Positions 1-6,147 of a stretch of 6,286 bases of DNA are shown here, piece by piece. The stretch spans positions 1-6,286 of the forward strand of contig CANEXR010000173.1 in NCBI GenBank assembly GCA_947443815.1, in the 5' to 3' direction. This DNA is from Flavobacteriaceae bacterium (GTDB lineage Bacteria; Bacteroidota; Bacteroidia; Flavobacteriales; Flavobacteriaceae). The notes beneath the pieces are model-generated. The model searched no databases, was not told the origin of the DNA, and worked only from the letters and a program-made list of their open reading frames with translations. Position numbers and translations under genes: made by a program. How positions within the stretch are numbered: the stretch's first letter is position 1; each line of letters starts with the position of its first letter.

Positions 1-2007
1 AACGATGCTCTTATTGCAGAGTTATATGCTATTATTGCTGCAAATTTCGAGGAATTGTCAGAATTTAATAAGGCAATTATATTTTATAACAAGAGCTTGT
101 TTTTTGTTAATAAATCCGATGATATAGTATTAAAAAATAATATTTATAATAAACTAGGTAATTTATACAGCTTTGAAATTAATCAATCTGAAAAAGGTAT
201 TCAGTTTTATAAAAAAGCACTTGAATTAAAAGATAAAAAAATAGATTCCACACCACTTTTTTTGACAAATTTAAATATTACAAAATCTTATTTTGATTCA
301 GATAAATTTAATGAAGGTGCTCCATATTTAAATGAGACTAATAAACTATACTCAAAATGGGCTCCCAAAGTAGCAATTGCAAATTTGAATGTATTGAACG
401 GAATGTATTATGGGAAAGTAAATAATTCCCAAAAAGCAACTTTTTATTTTTCGGAAGCTATCAAAATAGGAAAATCAGAAAATGATAAAAAAGCGTTGAA
501 ATATTCATATTATGAATTTTCCAAATATTTGTTAAAAAATAAACAGTATAAAAAGGCATACGATAATTTAGCTCTTTATAATATTATTAAAGACGAAATT
601 TATAAAGAAGATAAGTTCAAAAAAATTAATATTGCTGGAATAAATATAGAATTAGACGAATATAAAAGAGAAATTGACCAAATCAAAATTGAAAAAGATG
701 TACAATATCAAAGCCTGAAAAAATCAAAGTTAATTGTAATTTTATTTCTAATAGCTTTATGTATTTTATTATTATTAATTTATTCTTTATTTAAAAATAA
801 TAATTTCAAGAAAAAAGCATATGCAAAACTGAGTTCCGCAAATGAGGCGCTGCTAACAGCAAAAGAAAAAGCAGAAGAATCTTCATTACTTAAAACACAA
901 TTCGTTTCAACAATTAGTCATGAATTAAGAACTCCATTGTATGGTGTAATAGGAATTACAAACATTCTTATTGATGAACACGAGGAGTTGGCACAAAGTC
1001 CACACTTAAGTTCCCTTAAATTTTCAGCCAAATATTTACTATCATTAGTAAATGATATTCTTCAAATTAATAAAATAGAAGAAAACAGAATTGTTTTGGA
1101 GACACATACTTTTAATCTTTCAGATGAAATAAATATGATTAAAAAATCCTTATTGTTTTTGTCAAATGCCAATAATAATAAAATTACAGTTAATATAGAT
1201 GCTAATATTCCAGAGTATTTGATTGGAGATAAATTACGTCTGTCTCAAATCATTATGAATTTAGTTAGTAATGCTTTGAAATTTACTAAAAATGGAGAAG
1301 TTTTAATCAATGCCAATTTAGAAAAAATTGAAGATAAATTACATCATATTAAATTTGAAATTAAAGATGATGGTATTGGGATTGCTGATGTACATCAAAA
1401 TAAAATTTTTGAAAAATTTGTTCAAATTGATAGAAATAAAACAGATTATCAAGGAACGGGGCTAGGGCTCTCAATAGTTAAGCAGTTATTAGGAGTTTTT
1501 GGAAGTAATATTCTTCTCGAAAGCGCAGAAGGTAAAGGGACTTTATTTACTTTTACTATTCCTTTTGAATCTGATTGGAATAAAACCACTGAAATTATAA
1601 ATAACATTCAGGTTGACATGTCTTCAAGTCAAATATATAGGGTTTTAGTTGTAGACGATAATCTTATAAATCAGTTGGTAACCAAAAAGACAATAGAAAA
1701 AAATAATTTTATATGTACAGTTGTCAGTGATGGTTATGCTGCCCTTGAAATGGTAGAAAAAGAAATTTTTGATGTTATATTAATGGATATTAATATGCCG
1801 TTAATGAATGGTTTTGAAGCGACTAGAAGAATACGACATAAAGGTATAAAAACACCAGTTGTGGCACTAACAGCTTATGATAAATCAGAAATTACAGAAG
1901 AAGCAATTTCTTCAGGAATTAATGATATTGTTATTAAACCATTTGAATCTATAAAATTATTCAATAGTATGAATTCTCTTATTTTTAAAACTAAAAATAC
2001 GGGCTAA
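1..2007 (+). CDS. TPR-containing hybrid sensor histidine kinase/response regulator (5' end outside window)
   Basis: The frame is open from base 1, so the gene begins upstream; the TTG at 55 is inside a TPR helix and is not a credible start. Residues below count codon 1 as bases 1-3. Codons 1 to about 220 are helical, TPR-like repeats (e.g. the 'YNKLGNLYSF...KGIQFYKKALEL' unit), probably periplasmic. One membrane segment follows at about 244-264, then a short coiled linker. The HisKA H-box has the phosphoacceptor His307 in 'SHELRTP'. The HATPase_c domain has N-box Asn424 ('NLVSNALKFT'), G1 'DDGIGI' (456-461) and G2 'GTGLGL' (485-490). A C-terminal receiver has acidic Asp552/553, phosphoacceptor Asp596 ('LMDINMP') and Lys646 ('IKP'). 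All catalytic residues are present. Family knowledge says it autophosphorylates on His and passes phosphate to its own receiver. No HPt or DNA-binding output domain is present, so a separate partner is expected. The signal sensed is unknown. The gene looks more A+T rich than its neighbours. Confidence 0.95.
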   Translation, partial: NDALIAELYAIIAANFEELSEFNKAIIFYNKSLFFVNKSDDIVLKNNIYNKLGNLYSFEINQSEKGIQFYKKALELKDKKIDSTPLFLTNLNITKSYFDSDKFNEGAPYLNETNKLYSKWAPKVAIANLNVLNGMYYGKVNNSQKATFYFSEAIKIGKSENDKKALKYSYYEFSKYLLKNKQYKKAYDNLALYNIIKDEIYKEDKFKKINIAGINIELDEYKREIDQIKIEKDVQYQSLKKSKLIVILFLIALCILLLLIYSLFKNNNFKKKAYAKLSSANEALLTAKEKAEESSLLKTQFVSTISHELRTPLYGVIGITNILIDEHEELAQSPHLSSLKFSAKYLLSLVNDILQINKIEENRIVLETHTFNLSDEINMIKKSLLFLSNANNNKITVNIDANIPEYLIGDKLRLSQIIMNLVSNALKFTKNGEVLINANLEKIEDKLHHIKFEIKDDGIGIADVHQNKIFEKFVQIDRNKTDYQGTGLGLSIVKQLLGVFGSNILLESAEGKGTLFTFTIPFESDWNKTTEIINNIQVDMSSSQIYRVLVVDDNLINQLVTKKTIEKNNFICTVVSDGYAALEMVEKEIFDVILMDINMPLMNGFEATRRIRHKGIKTPVVALTAYDKSEITEEAISSGINDIVIKPFESIKLFNSMNSLIFKTKNTG

Positions 2008-2023
2008 TTTCTGTTGTACAATT

Positions 2024-2064
2024 AAAAATGCCACACTCAATTAAAACTGCGTGTGGCATTTTTT
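2024..2064. terminator. Bidirectional intrinsic terminator between the kinase and the hsp20 remnant
   Basis: A perfect 13-bp inverted repeat has arms AAAAATGCCACAC (2024-2036) and GTGTGGCATTTTT (2051-2063) around a 14-base loop. The GC-rich core is flanked by an A run on the left and a T run on the right, so transcripts from either side end in a U tract. It lies 16 bases after the kinase stop and downstream of the convergent hsp20 remnant, so it should serve both. Confidence 0.9.
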
Positions 2065-2070
2065 ATAAGA

Positions 2071-2097
2071 ATTGAAATGAAGTGCGATTATTTCAAT
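2071..2097. repeat. Small inverted repeat beside the terminator
   Basis: ATTGAAAT (2071-2078) and ATTTCAAT (2090-2097) form a perfect 8-bp inverted repeat around an 11-base spacer, just downstream of the hsp20 remnant on the minus strand. The stem is A+T rich and lacks a T tract, so alone it is a weak terminator. It may be a 3'-end hairpin or chance in such A+T-rich DNA. Confidence 0.35.
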
Positions 2098-2105
2098 GTA
2101 TAGCT

Positions 2106-2541
2106 TTATTTTATTGCAATATGTTTTGCCCCTTCTTTTTTTTGCAATATCAACATGAAGAATTCCATCTTTATAAGCGGATTCAATTTTACTTTGATCG
2201 ATATTTTCTGGTAAAGAAAAAGATCTAAAAAAAAATGATAATTGAATTCTTTTCGGATATAATTATCTTTTTTCTTCTTACTATTCTTCTTTTTCGGATG
2301 AAATAAGAAGTGTATTGTTCTCGATTTCAACTTTAAAATCTTCTTTTTTCATTCCTAGTGCCGCTAATTCGATTTTCAATTTATCGTCTGTTTCTTTTAA
2401 ATTAACGGAAGGTAGATTGTTCCCTACAGCCGAAAAATTTCTATCGGTCCAATCAAATACATCTCTTGCAAAAAAATCATCTAAAAAAGTATTCACTGGT
2501 ATTAAAGGAAATATGCTGCTTCTTTTAACTAATGTTTCCAT
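2106..2541 (-). pseudogene. Frameshifted Hsp20 (alpha-crystallin family) small heat-shock protein
   Basis: The intact gene would encode a cytoplasmic ATP-independent holdase of about 145 residues, the usual Hsp20 length. The ATG at 2541 opens an 86-codon frame with an Hsp20 N-terminus ('FARDVFDWTDRNF') and the first half of the crystallin domain ('LPSVNLKETDD', 'LAALGMKKEDFKVEIE'), ending 'ISSEKEE' at tandem stops 2278-2283. The homology continues in other frames: 'DNYIRKEFNY' in a second frame; then 'RSFSLPENIDQSKIESAYKDGI' with the A-x-x-x-G-[IL]-L crystallin signature in a third (quoted here as one stretch only for 'RSFSLPENID' and 'AYKDGILHV'); then 'KKEGAKHIAIK' back in the second frame, stopping at 2106-2108. 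Frame changes therefore fall near 2278-2284, at the A9 run 2227-2235, and at the T8 run 2136-2143. The second and third are one-base changes. The 86-residue product lacks the second half of the fold and the C-terminal I-x-I-like tail, so it is probably inactive. Sequencing error at homopolymers is the main alternative. Confidence 0.85.
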
Positions 2542-2578
2542 AATTTGTATGAATTAAATGGTTGATAATTTATAATAT

Positions 2579-2586
2579 CAAATTTA
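2579..2586 (-). promoter_or_regulatory. Putative Bacteroidota -7 element ahead of the hsp20 remnant
   Basis: On the minus strand this reads TAAATTTG, matching TAnnTTTG, 37 bases before the hsp20 ATG, which would give a leader of about 30 bases. No TTG or TTTG box is seen 17-23 bases upstream, so the call rests on the -7 box and its position. The rest of the 177-bp gap to the helicase holds no gene I can support. Confidence 0.4.
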
Positions 2587-2718
2587 ATTAAGTTATTTAT
2601 TTATGGAATCATAATTAACACATAAATCGTTGAAAATTAATATTTTAACGACTAAATGTCTGTTTGTAAAAAACGTAAAAGGGTATTTCTTACAAATAGA
2701 ATTTTGAGAATTCATTCC

Positions 2719-3972
2719 TTAATACCAACGTTTTTTATTTTGTTTTGAGGCATCAGATTTTCTTGATTTGTGGGCACCACCACTTCTATTTGAATTTTTT
2801 GGTTTAGCAGCTATAGTTGCATCGGGACTTCCAGCGTGCCAAGGATAAGGATGTTCGCTTATTGTTTTCACATCAACTTTTATAAGTTTTTGAATGTCTT
2901 TCCAATAGGGATGTTCGTCTTTACTACAAAATGAAATAGCAATTCCTCCATTTCCAGCTCTTCCAGTTCTTCCAATTCGGTGCACATAGGTTTCTGGAAT
3001 ATTAGGTAAATCAAAGTTGATTACAAAAGGAAGTTGATCAATATCGATTCCTCGGGCAGCAATATCAGTAGCTACAAGTACACCAACTTCTTTGTTTTTA
3101 AAGGCATCCAAAACGCGTTGTCTCGCATTTTGAGATTTATCACCATGAATGGCTTCTGCGGCAATATTGTTTTTGCGTAATGCTTTTACAACATTATCAG
3201 CACCATGTTTTGTTCTCGAAAAAACTAAAACATCCGTTAAATTTTCATTTTTTATCAAATGATACAATAAGTTTCTTTTTTCTGTTTTTTCAACAAAATA
3301 AATTCGTTGTTCTACATTTTCGGCGGTAGATGAAACGGGAGAGACTTCTACTTTTGCAGGATCCTTCAGGAACATTTCGGCTAATTCACGTATGGCAATT
3401 GGCATTGTTGCTGAAAACAATAAAGTTTGCCTGTTTTTTGGTGTAAGCTTAACGATTTTTTTTACATCATTAATAAATCCCATATCTAGCATTTGATCCG
3501 CTTCATCAAGTACCAAGGTGTGCAAACTGTCAAGATCTATAAAACCTTGCTTGTGTAAATCAAGCAATCTTCCTGGTGTAGCTACAAGGACGTCAACTCC
3601 TTTTCGCAAAGCATCCACTTGTGGAACTTGTGATACGCCACCAAAAATGGTGAGTTGAGTCAGATTAGTAAACTTACCATAAGTATCAAAACTTTGGCCA
3701 ATTTGAACGGCTAATTCTCTGGTTGGGGTAACTATTAAAGCTCGAATTTCTTTGGCTTTTTTTGAAGAGCCAACAATTCGGTGTAATTGGTGTATTATTG
3801 GGATTGCAAATGCGGCTGTCTTTCCAGTTCCAGTTTGTGCACAACCGATTAAATCTCTTCCTGCTAGAACAAGTGGAATTGATTGTTCTTGAATAGGAGT
3901 AGGGCTGATATAGCCTTCTTCAAATACGGCTTTTTGGATACTTTTGGATAATGATAAATCTTCGAATAACAT
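2719..3972 (-). CDS. rhlE: DEAD-box ATP-dependent RNA helicase, RhlE-like
   Basis: This 417-residue protein carries every core motif in order. The Q motif is about residues 3-28 ('SPTPIQEQ'), motif I is AQTGTGKT (45-52), Ia is PTRELA (83-88), Ib is ATPGR (131-135), and II is DEAD (156-159). Motif III is SAT (187-189), IV is 'VLVFSRT', V is 'ATDIAARGID' (301-310), and VI is HRIGRTGR (331-338). The tail from about 385 is short, low-complexity and basic (Lys/Arg/Ser/Asn, ending KKRWY), as in RNA-binding tails of RhlE-type enzymes. It should unwind short RNA duplexes using ATP in the cytoplasm; in this family roles lie in ribosome assembly, mRNA turnover and cold growth. The DEAD-box assignment is secure, while RhlE rather than another subfamily is inference from the overall pattern. 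It begins at an ATG with no Shine-Dalgarno site. A -7 box 45 bases upstream suggests its own promoter, although the gene upstream runs the same way with no clear terminator between. Confidence 0.95.
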   Translation of the reverse strand: MLFEDLSLSKSIQKAVFEEGYISPTPIQEQSIPLVLAGRDLIGCAQTGTGKTAAFAIPIIHQLHRIVGSSKKAKEIRALIVTPTRELAVQIGQSFDTYGKFTNLTQLTIFGGVSQVPQVDALRKGVDVLVATPGRLLDLHKQGFIDLDSLHTLVLDEADQMLDMGFINDVKKIVKLTPKNRQTLLFSATMPIAIRELAEMFLKDPAKVEVSPVSSTAENVEQRIYFVEKTEKRNLLYHLIKNENLTDVLVFSRTKHGADNVVKALRKNNIAAEAIHGDKSQNARQRVLDAFKNKEVGVLVATDIAARGIDIDQLPFVINFDLPNIPETYVHRIGRTGRAGNGGIAISFCSKDEHPYWKDIQKLIKVDVKTISEHPYPWHAGSPDATIAAKPKNSNRSGGAHKSRKSDASKQNKKRWY

Positions 3973-4017
3973 ATTTTTGGTATTAAATATCTTGTATTAG
4001 GTACATAGATAGGGATG

Positions 4018-4025
4018 CAAAGATA
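4018..4025 (-). promoter_or_regulatory. Putative Bacteroidota -7 element ahead of the helicase gene
   Basis: The minus strand reads TATCTTTG, a full match to TAnnTTTG, 45 bases before the helicase ATG, predicting a leader of roughly 35-40 bases. No TTG box occurs at the expected upstream spacing. It lies in the 117-bp gap after the formimidoylglutamase-like gene, so the helicase may be transcribed independently or by readthrough. Confidence 0.45.
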
Positions 4026-4089
4026 CTATTATTATTTTTGATGATTTATGCCATTACATTTGACCCTTAGTCATGTTCTATAATATGAA

Positions 4090-5124
4090 CTAAATCCCGT
4101 TATTTGATTTTATAAAATCGGTGATTAAATGGCCTATTAATTTTCCAATGAGATGATTGTTTTTATCTTCTCCTAAATCGGGCGCACCTTCGCAGATGTG
4201 CAAATAGGAAGCATTTTTATTTTTGGCAAAAAAAGAAATAAATCGGCGGAGTTCTTCAACCGAAAAACCGCTTAAAGTCATAGCACTACTAGCAATATTT
4301 GGAATAGCATCTAAATCTATTTCAATACCAAAAGAATCAGTATTTATGAATTCCAATGCTTGAATCATTTCTTGCTCAAAGTCTTTTTCTTTTCTAATAT
4401 TAACGCTGTCATAGGTATTGTAACGTACGCGGTCTTCAATTTTTTTTATAATATCTAAAACGCTTTTTGAAGTATAATTTTCATGCAAACCAAAAATGAA
4501 ATATTTTTTTAAAAAACCTTCTTCGTAGGCATAAGAAAAACCGTTTCCACTATGGCGTCCTTCTAAAATTCTAAAATCAGAATGAGCATCAAAATTGATT
4601 GCATTTATTGATTTTCCTTTGGCCAAAGCCGTACCTTTTATATTTCCGTATGAATTATTGTGACCACCTCCAATGACAATTGGGATTTTTCCTAATTTTA
4701 TAATGTTAAAAATGATATGCGAAACATCTTTGTCAATTTTTTCAACCAATTGACTTAATTTAGAGCGATCATCAATATCATTAAAATCTAAATGTTTTAC
4801 CTCTTCCATTTCATTGCAAACATTCAGTGAACCCAAAATAAAGATTTGGCTACCTTTGCAAAAACGATTGTGTTGAATGTTAGCAATACTTTTTATCGCA
4901 CTATCCCATGCCGAAGCGGCTCCAGGTCTGCCAAAGTTTGCTCTAACTCCAATATCTTCTGGAATTCCAAACAGTACATATTTGGCTTCGCAAGTTTTTA
5001 GAAATTCAATTGGATTTATTTCTTTAGGAGCAGTTATCATTTTTTCGCCAAATTTTATCTCCCCACTTCTGTGGTTTGTAATCTTTGCGAGATCATTTAT
5101 TGTAAATGGGATAATCTTTTCCAT
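4090..5124 (-). CDS. hutG: Arginase-superfamily hydrolase, probable formimidoylglutamase
   Basis: This 344-residue protein starts at ATG 5124 ('MEKIIPFTINDLAK'). The frame extends to a TTG at 5142, but that TTG is part of the putative -7 promoter box and its extra residues (KKFFF) are encoded by an A6/T9 tract, so I reject the longer start. The binuclear manganese site of the arginase/agmatinase/HutG fold is complete: His155 in 'GGGHNNSYGN', Asp179, His181 and Asp183 in 'FDAHSDFR', and Asp270 and Asp272 in 'EIDLDAIP'. Glu312 in 'HICEGAPD' matches the conserved late acidic residue. The likely reaction is hydrolysis of N-formimino-L-glutamate to glutamate and formamide, the last step of histidine breakdown. 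Substrate choice cannot be read from the metal motif alone. It rests on resemblance to flavobacterial proteins annotated this way and on the hutI-like gene about 1 kb away. Agmatinase or a relative remains possible. No convincing terminator follows. Confidence 0.8.
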   Translation of the reverse strand: MEKIIPFTINDLAKITNHRSGEIKFGEKMITAPKEINPIEFLKTCEAKYVLFGIPEDIGVRANFGRPGAASAWDSAIKSIANIQHNRFCKGSQIFILGSLNVCNEMEEVKHLDFNDIDDRSKLSQLVEKIDKDVSHIIFNIIKLGKIPIVIGGGHNNSYGNIKGTALAKGKSINAINFDAHSDFRILEGRHSGNGFSYAYEEGFLKKYFIFGLHENYTSKSVLDIIKKIEDRVRYNTYDSVNIRKEKDFEQEMIQALEFINTDSFGIEIDLDAIPNIASSAMTLSGFSVEELRRFISFFAKNKNASYLHICEGAPDLGEDKNNHLIGKLIGHLITDFIKSNNGI

Positions 5125-5139
5125 AAAAAAAAATTTTTT

Positions 5140-5147
5140 CAAAAATA
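5140..5147 (-). promoter_or_regulatory. Putative -7 element for the hutG-like gene, followed by an A/T homopolymer leader
   Basis: The minus strand reads TATTTTTG (TAnnTTTG), 15 bases before the ATG at 5124, so the mRNA leader would be about 10 bases. The interval to the start codon is a pure A6 then T9 run on the coding strand (5139-5125). No TTG box is visible 17-23 bases upstream. A+T richness makes chance matches possible. Confidence 0.35.
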
Positions 5148-5189
5148 ATATAATTGTGTTAACTTACGTTATTACCTTATATATATTAT

Positions 5190-5197
5190 TAAATTTG
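5190..5197 (+). promoter_or_regulatory. Putative -7 element for the coiled-coil protein gene
   Basis: TAAATTTG matches TAnnTTTG and lies 20 bases before the ATG at 5218, giving a leader of about 15 bases. It faces away from the matching box at 5140-5147, so the 93-bp gap can hold two divergent promoters. No -33 TTG box is found at normal spacing; the nearest TTG (about 5154) is too far upstream. Confidence 0.4.
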
Positions 5198-5217
5198 TAT
5201 AAAAAAATAGTTAAGAA

Positions 5218-6102
5218 ATGGAAAATCAACAAAACAGTTCAGGTTTAAAAGCAGTTATTGCCGTTTTGGCAGTTTTATTAGTGGGAAGTTTAGTGTATAT
5301 TTTTAAAATGTCTTCTGATTCAGAAATTGTTAAGACTGAATTAAAATCAACAGTAAGTGAAAAAGAATCCGTAATGAAAGATTTGCAAGAGTTGAAAGCG
5401 ACTTATGACGCAGCGATTGCAGAAAATACTACAATGTCTGAAGAATTAATTCAAGAAAGAGACAAAGTGGTTAACTTGATGGATGAGTTAAATAAGTCCA
5501 AAGGCGATGTTGCTTCTATGGCGAAGTATAAAACACAATTTTTGGCTTTGCAAGGGAATATGAAAACGTTAATGGCAGAGAATGAAGGATTGAAAAAACA
5601 AAATACAACTTTAACTACTCAACGAGATAGTACGGTTGTTGTATTAGGAGAGTCTAAAAAATTCAATGAAGTTTTAGTAGGACAAAATGAAGAATTATCT
5701 AAAACGGTTGAGAAAGGTTCGAAATTAACGATTTTAAACACAAAAACGGCGGCTTACAAATTAAAAAGCTCAGGAAAACAAGTTGAAACTGATAAAGCAA
5801 GTAAAGCTGATGTGCTTAAAATTAGTTTTACAATAGCTGAGAATCAGATTGCAAAATCAGGAGATAAAACCTATTATGTTCAAGTAATTGATAGCAAAAA
5901 TAATGTATTGGGAGATAAAAAAACAGAATCTTTTGGTGAGAAATCATTAACATATAGTTTTGCAACTAATGTGAAATATGAGAATAAAACAGTAAATGTA
6001 TCGGAAGATTTGCCTGGAAAAGATTTTGCTAAAGGGAATTATTTTATCAATGTTTTTGACAAAGATGAATTGGTTTCTAAAACTAGTTTTACTTTGAGAT
6101 AG
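5218..6102 (+). CDS. Membrane-anchored coiled-coil protein of unknown function
   Basis: I do not recognise a named family for this 294-residue protein. After a short polar N-terminus (MENQQNSSG) there is one hydrophobic segment at about 11-30, best read as an uncleaved membrane anchor since no cleavage motif follows. Residues about 35-165 are rich in Glu, Lys, Leu and Gln with heptad-like spacing and few prolines or glycines, typical of a long coiled coil. Residues about 166-294 alternate hydrophobic and polar residues ('TYYVQVIDSKNNVLGDK', 'GNYFINVFDKDELVSKTSF'), suggesting a beta-rich domain, probably periplasmic. The only proline is in 'DLPGKDF', within that domain. Similar proteins in Bacteroidota genomes are often left hypothetical. 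The ATG at 5218 is chosen because it gives a complete anchor and sits 20 bases after a -7 box; no Shine-Dalgarno site is present. The gene is monocistronic here, diverging from the hutG-like gene and converging on the hutI-like gene. A role in the cell envelope is inference from topology only. Confidence 0.9.
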   Translation: MENQQNSSGLKAVIAVLAVLLVGSLVYIFKMSSDSEIVKTELKSTVSEKESVMKDLQELKATYDAAIAENTTMSEELIQERDKVVNLMDELNKSKGDVASMAKYKTQFLALQGNMKTLMAENEGLKKQNTTLTTQRDSTVVVLGESKKFNEVLVGQNEELSKTVEKGSKLTILNTKTAAYKLKSSGKQVETDKASKADVLKISFTIAENQIAKSGDKTYYVQVIDSKNNVLGDKKTESFGEKSLTYSFATNVKYENKTVNVSEDLPGKDFAKGNYFINVFDKDELVSKTSFTLR

Positions 6103-6116
6103 TAATAGTTTATTAT

Positions 6117-6147
6117 AAAAAAAGAGGAGTAGTACTCCTCTTTTTTT
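6117..6147. terminator. Bidirectional intrinsic terminator between the coiled-coil gene and hutI
   Basis: Arms of 14 bases, A7-GAGGAGT (6117-6130) and ACTCCTC-T7 (6134-6147), pair perfectly around a 3-base loop (AGT). A and T runs on both flanks let it work in both directions. It begins 15 bases after the coiled-coil gene's stop, and its right edge overlaps the stop codon of the hutI-like gene (6146-6148), so it is shared by the convergent pair. Confidence 0.92.

Noticed and set aside
55..57. TTG as the start of the kinase
   Set aside because: The frame is open to base 1 and the codons before it encode TPR-like helix ('AELYAIIAANFEE'), so the true start is upstream of the window.
2106..2330. 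A separate 74-residue basic protein on the minus strand
   Set aside because: Its 'DNYIRKEFNY' and 'KKEGAKHIAIK' parts are Hsp20 fragments and the middle is out-of-frame Hsp20, so it is part of the pseudogene rather than a gene.
2315..2557. Plus-strand 80-codon open frame
   Set aside because: It lies antisense to the hsp20 coding region, has no family resemblance and no start context. It is a shadow of the real gene.
2628..2650. Imperfect inverted repeat CGTTGAAAAT / TATTTTAACG upstream of hsp20
   Set aside because: Eight pairs including a G-T pair on one strand, and a mismatch on the other, with no T tract. It is too weak to call a terminator or operator in DNA this A+T rich.
4075..4090. 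Possible hairpin GTTC...GAAC just after the hutG-like stop
   Set aside because: Only four base pairs form before mismatches and no T run follows, so it is not a credible terminator.
5125..5142. Upstream TTG start adding six residues to the hutG-like protein
   Set aside because: The TTG belongs to the -7 promoter box and the extra codons come from a homopolymer tract. The ATG at 5124 begins the recognisable protein.
4877..5248. Plus-strand 123-codon open frame with hydrophobic stretches
   Set aside because: Its first two thirds are antisense to the metal-enzyme gene, and it runs through the divergent promoter gap and into the start of the coiled-coil gene out of frame. The hydrophobicity comes from A/T-rich DNA.
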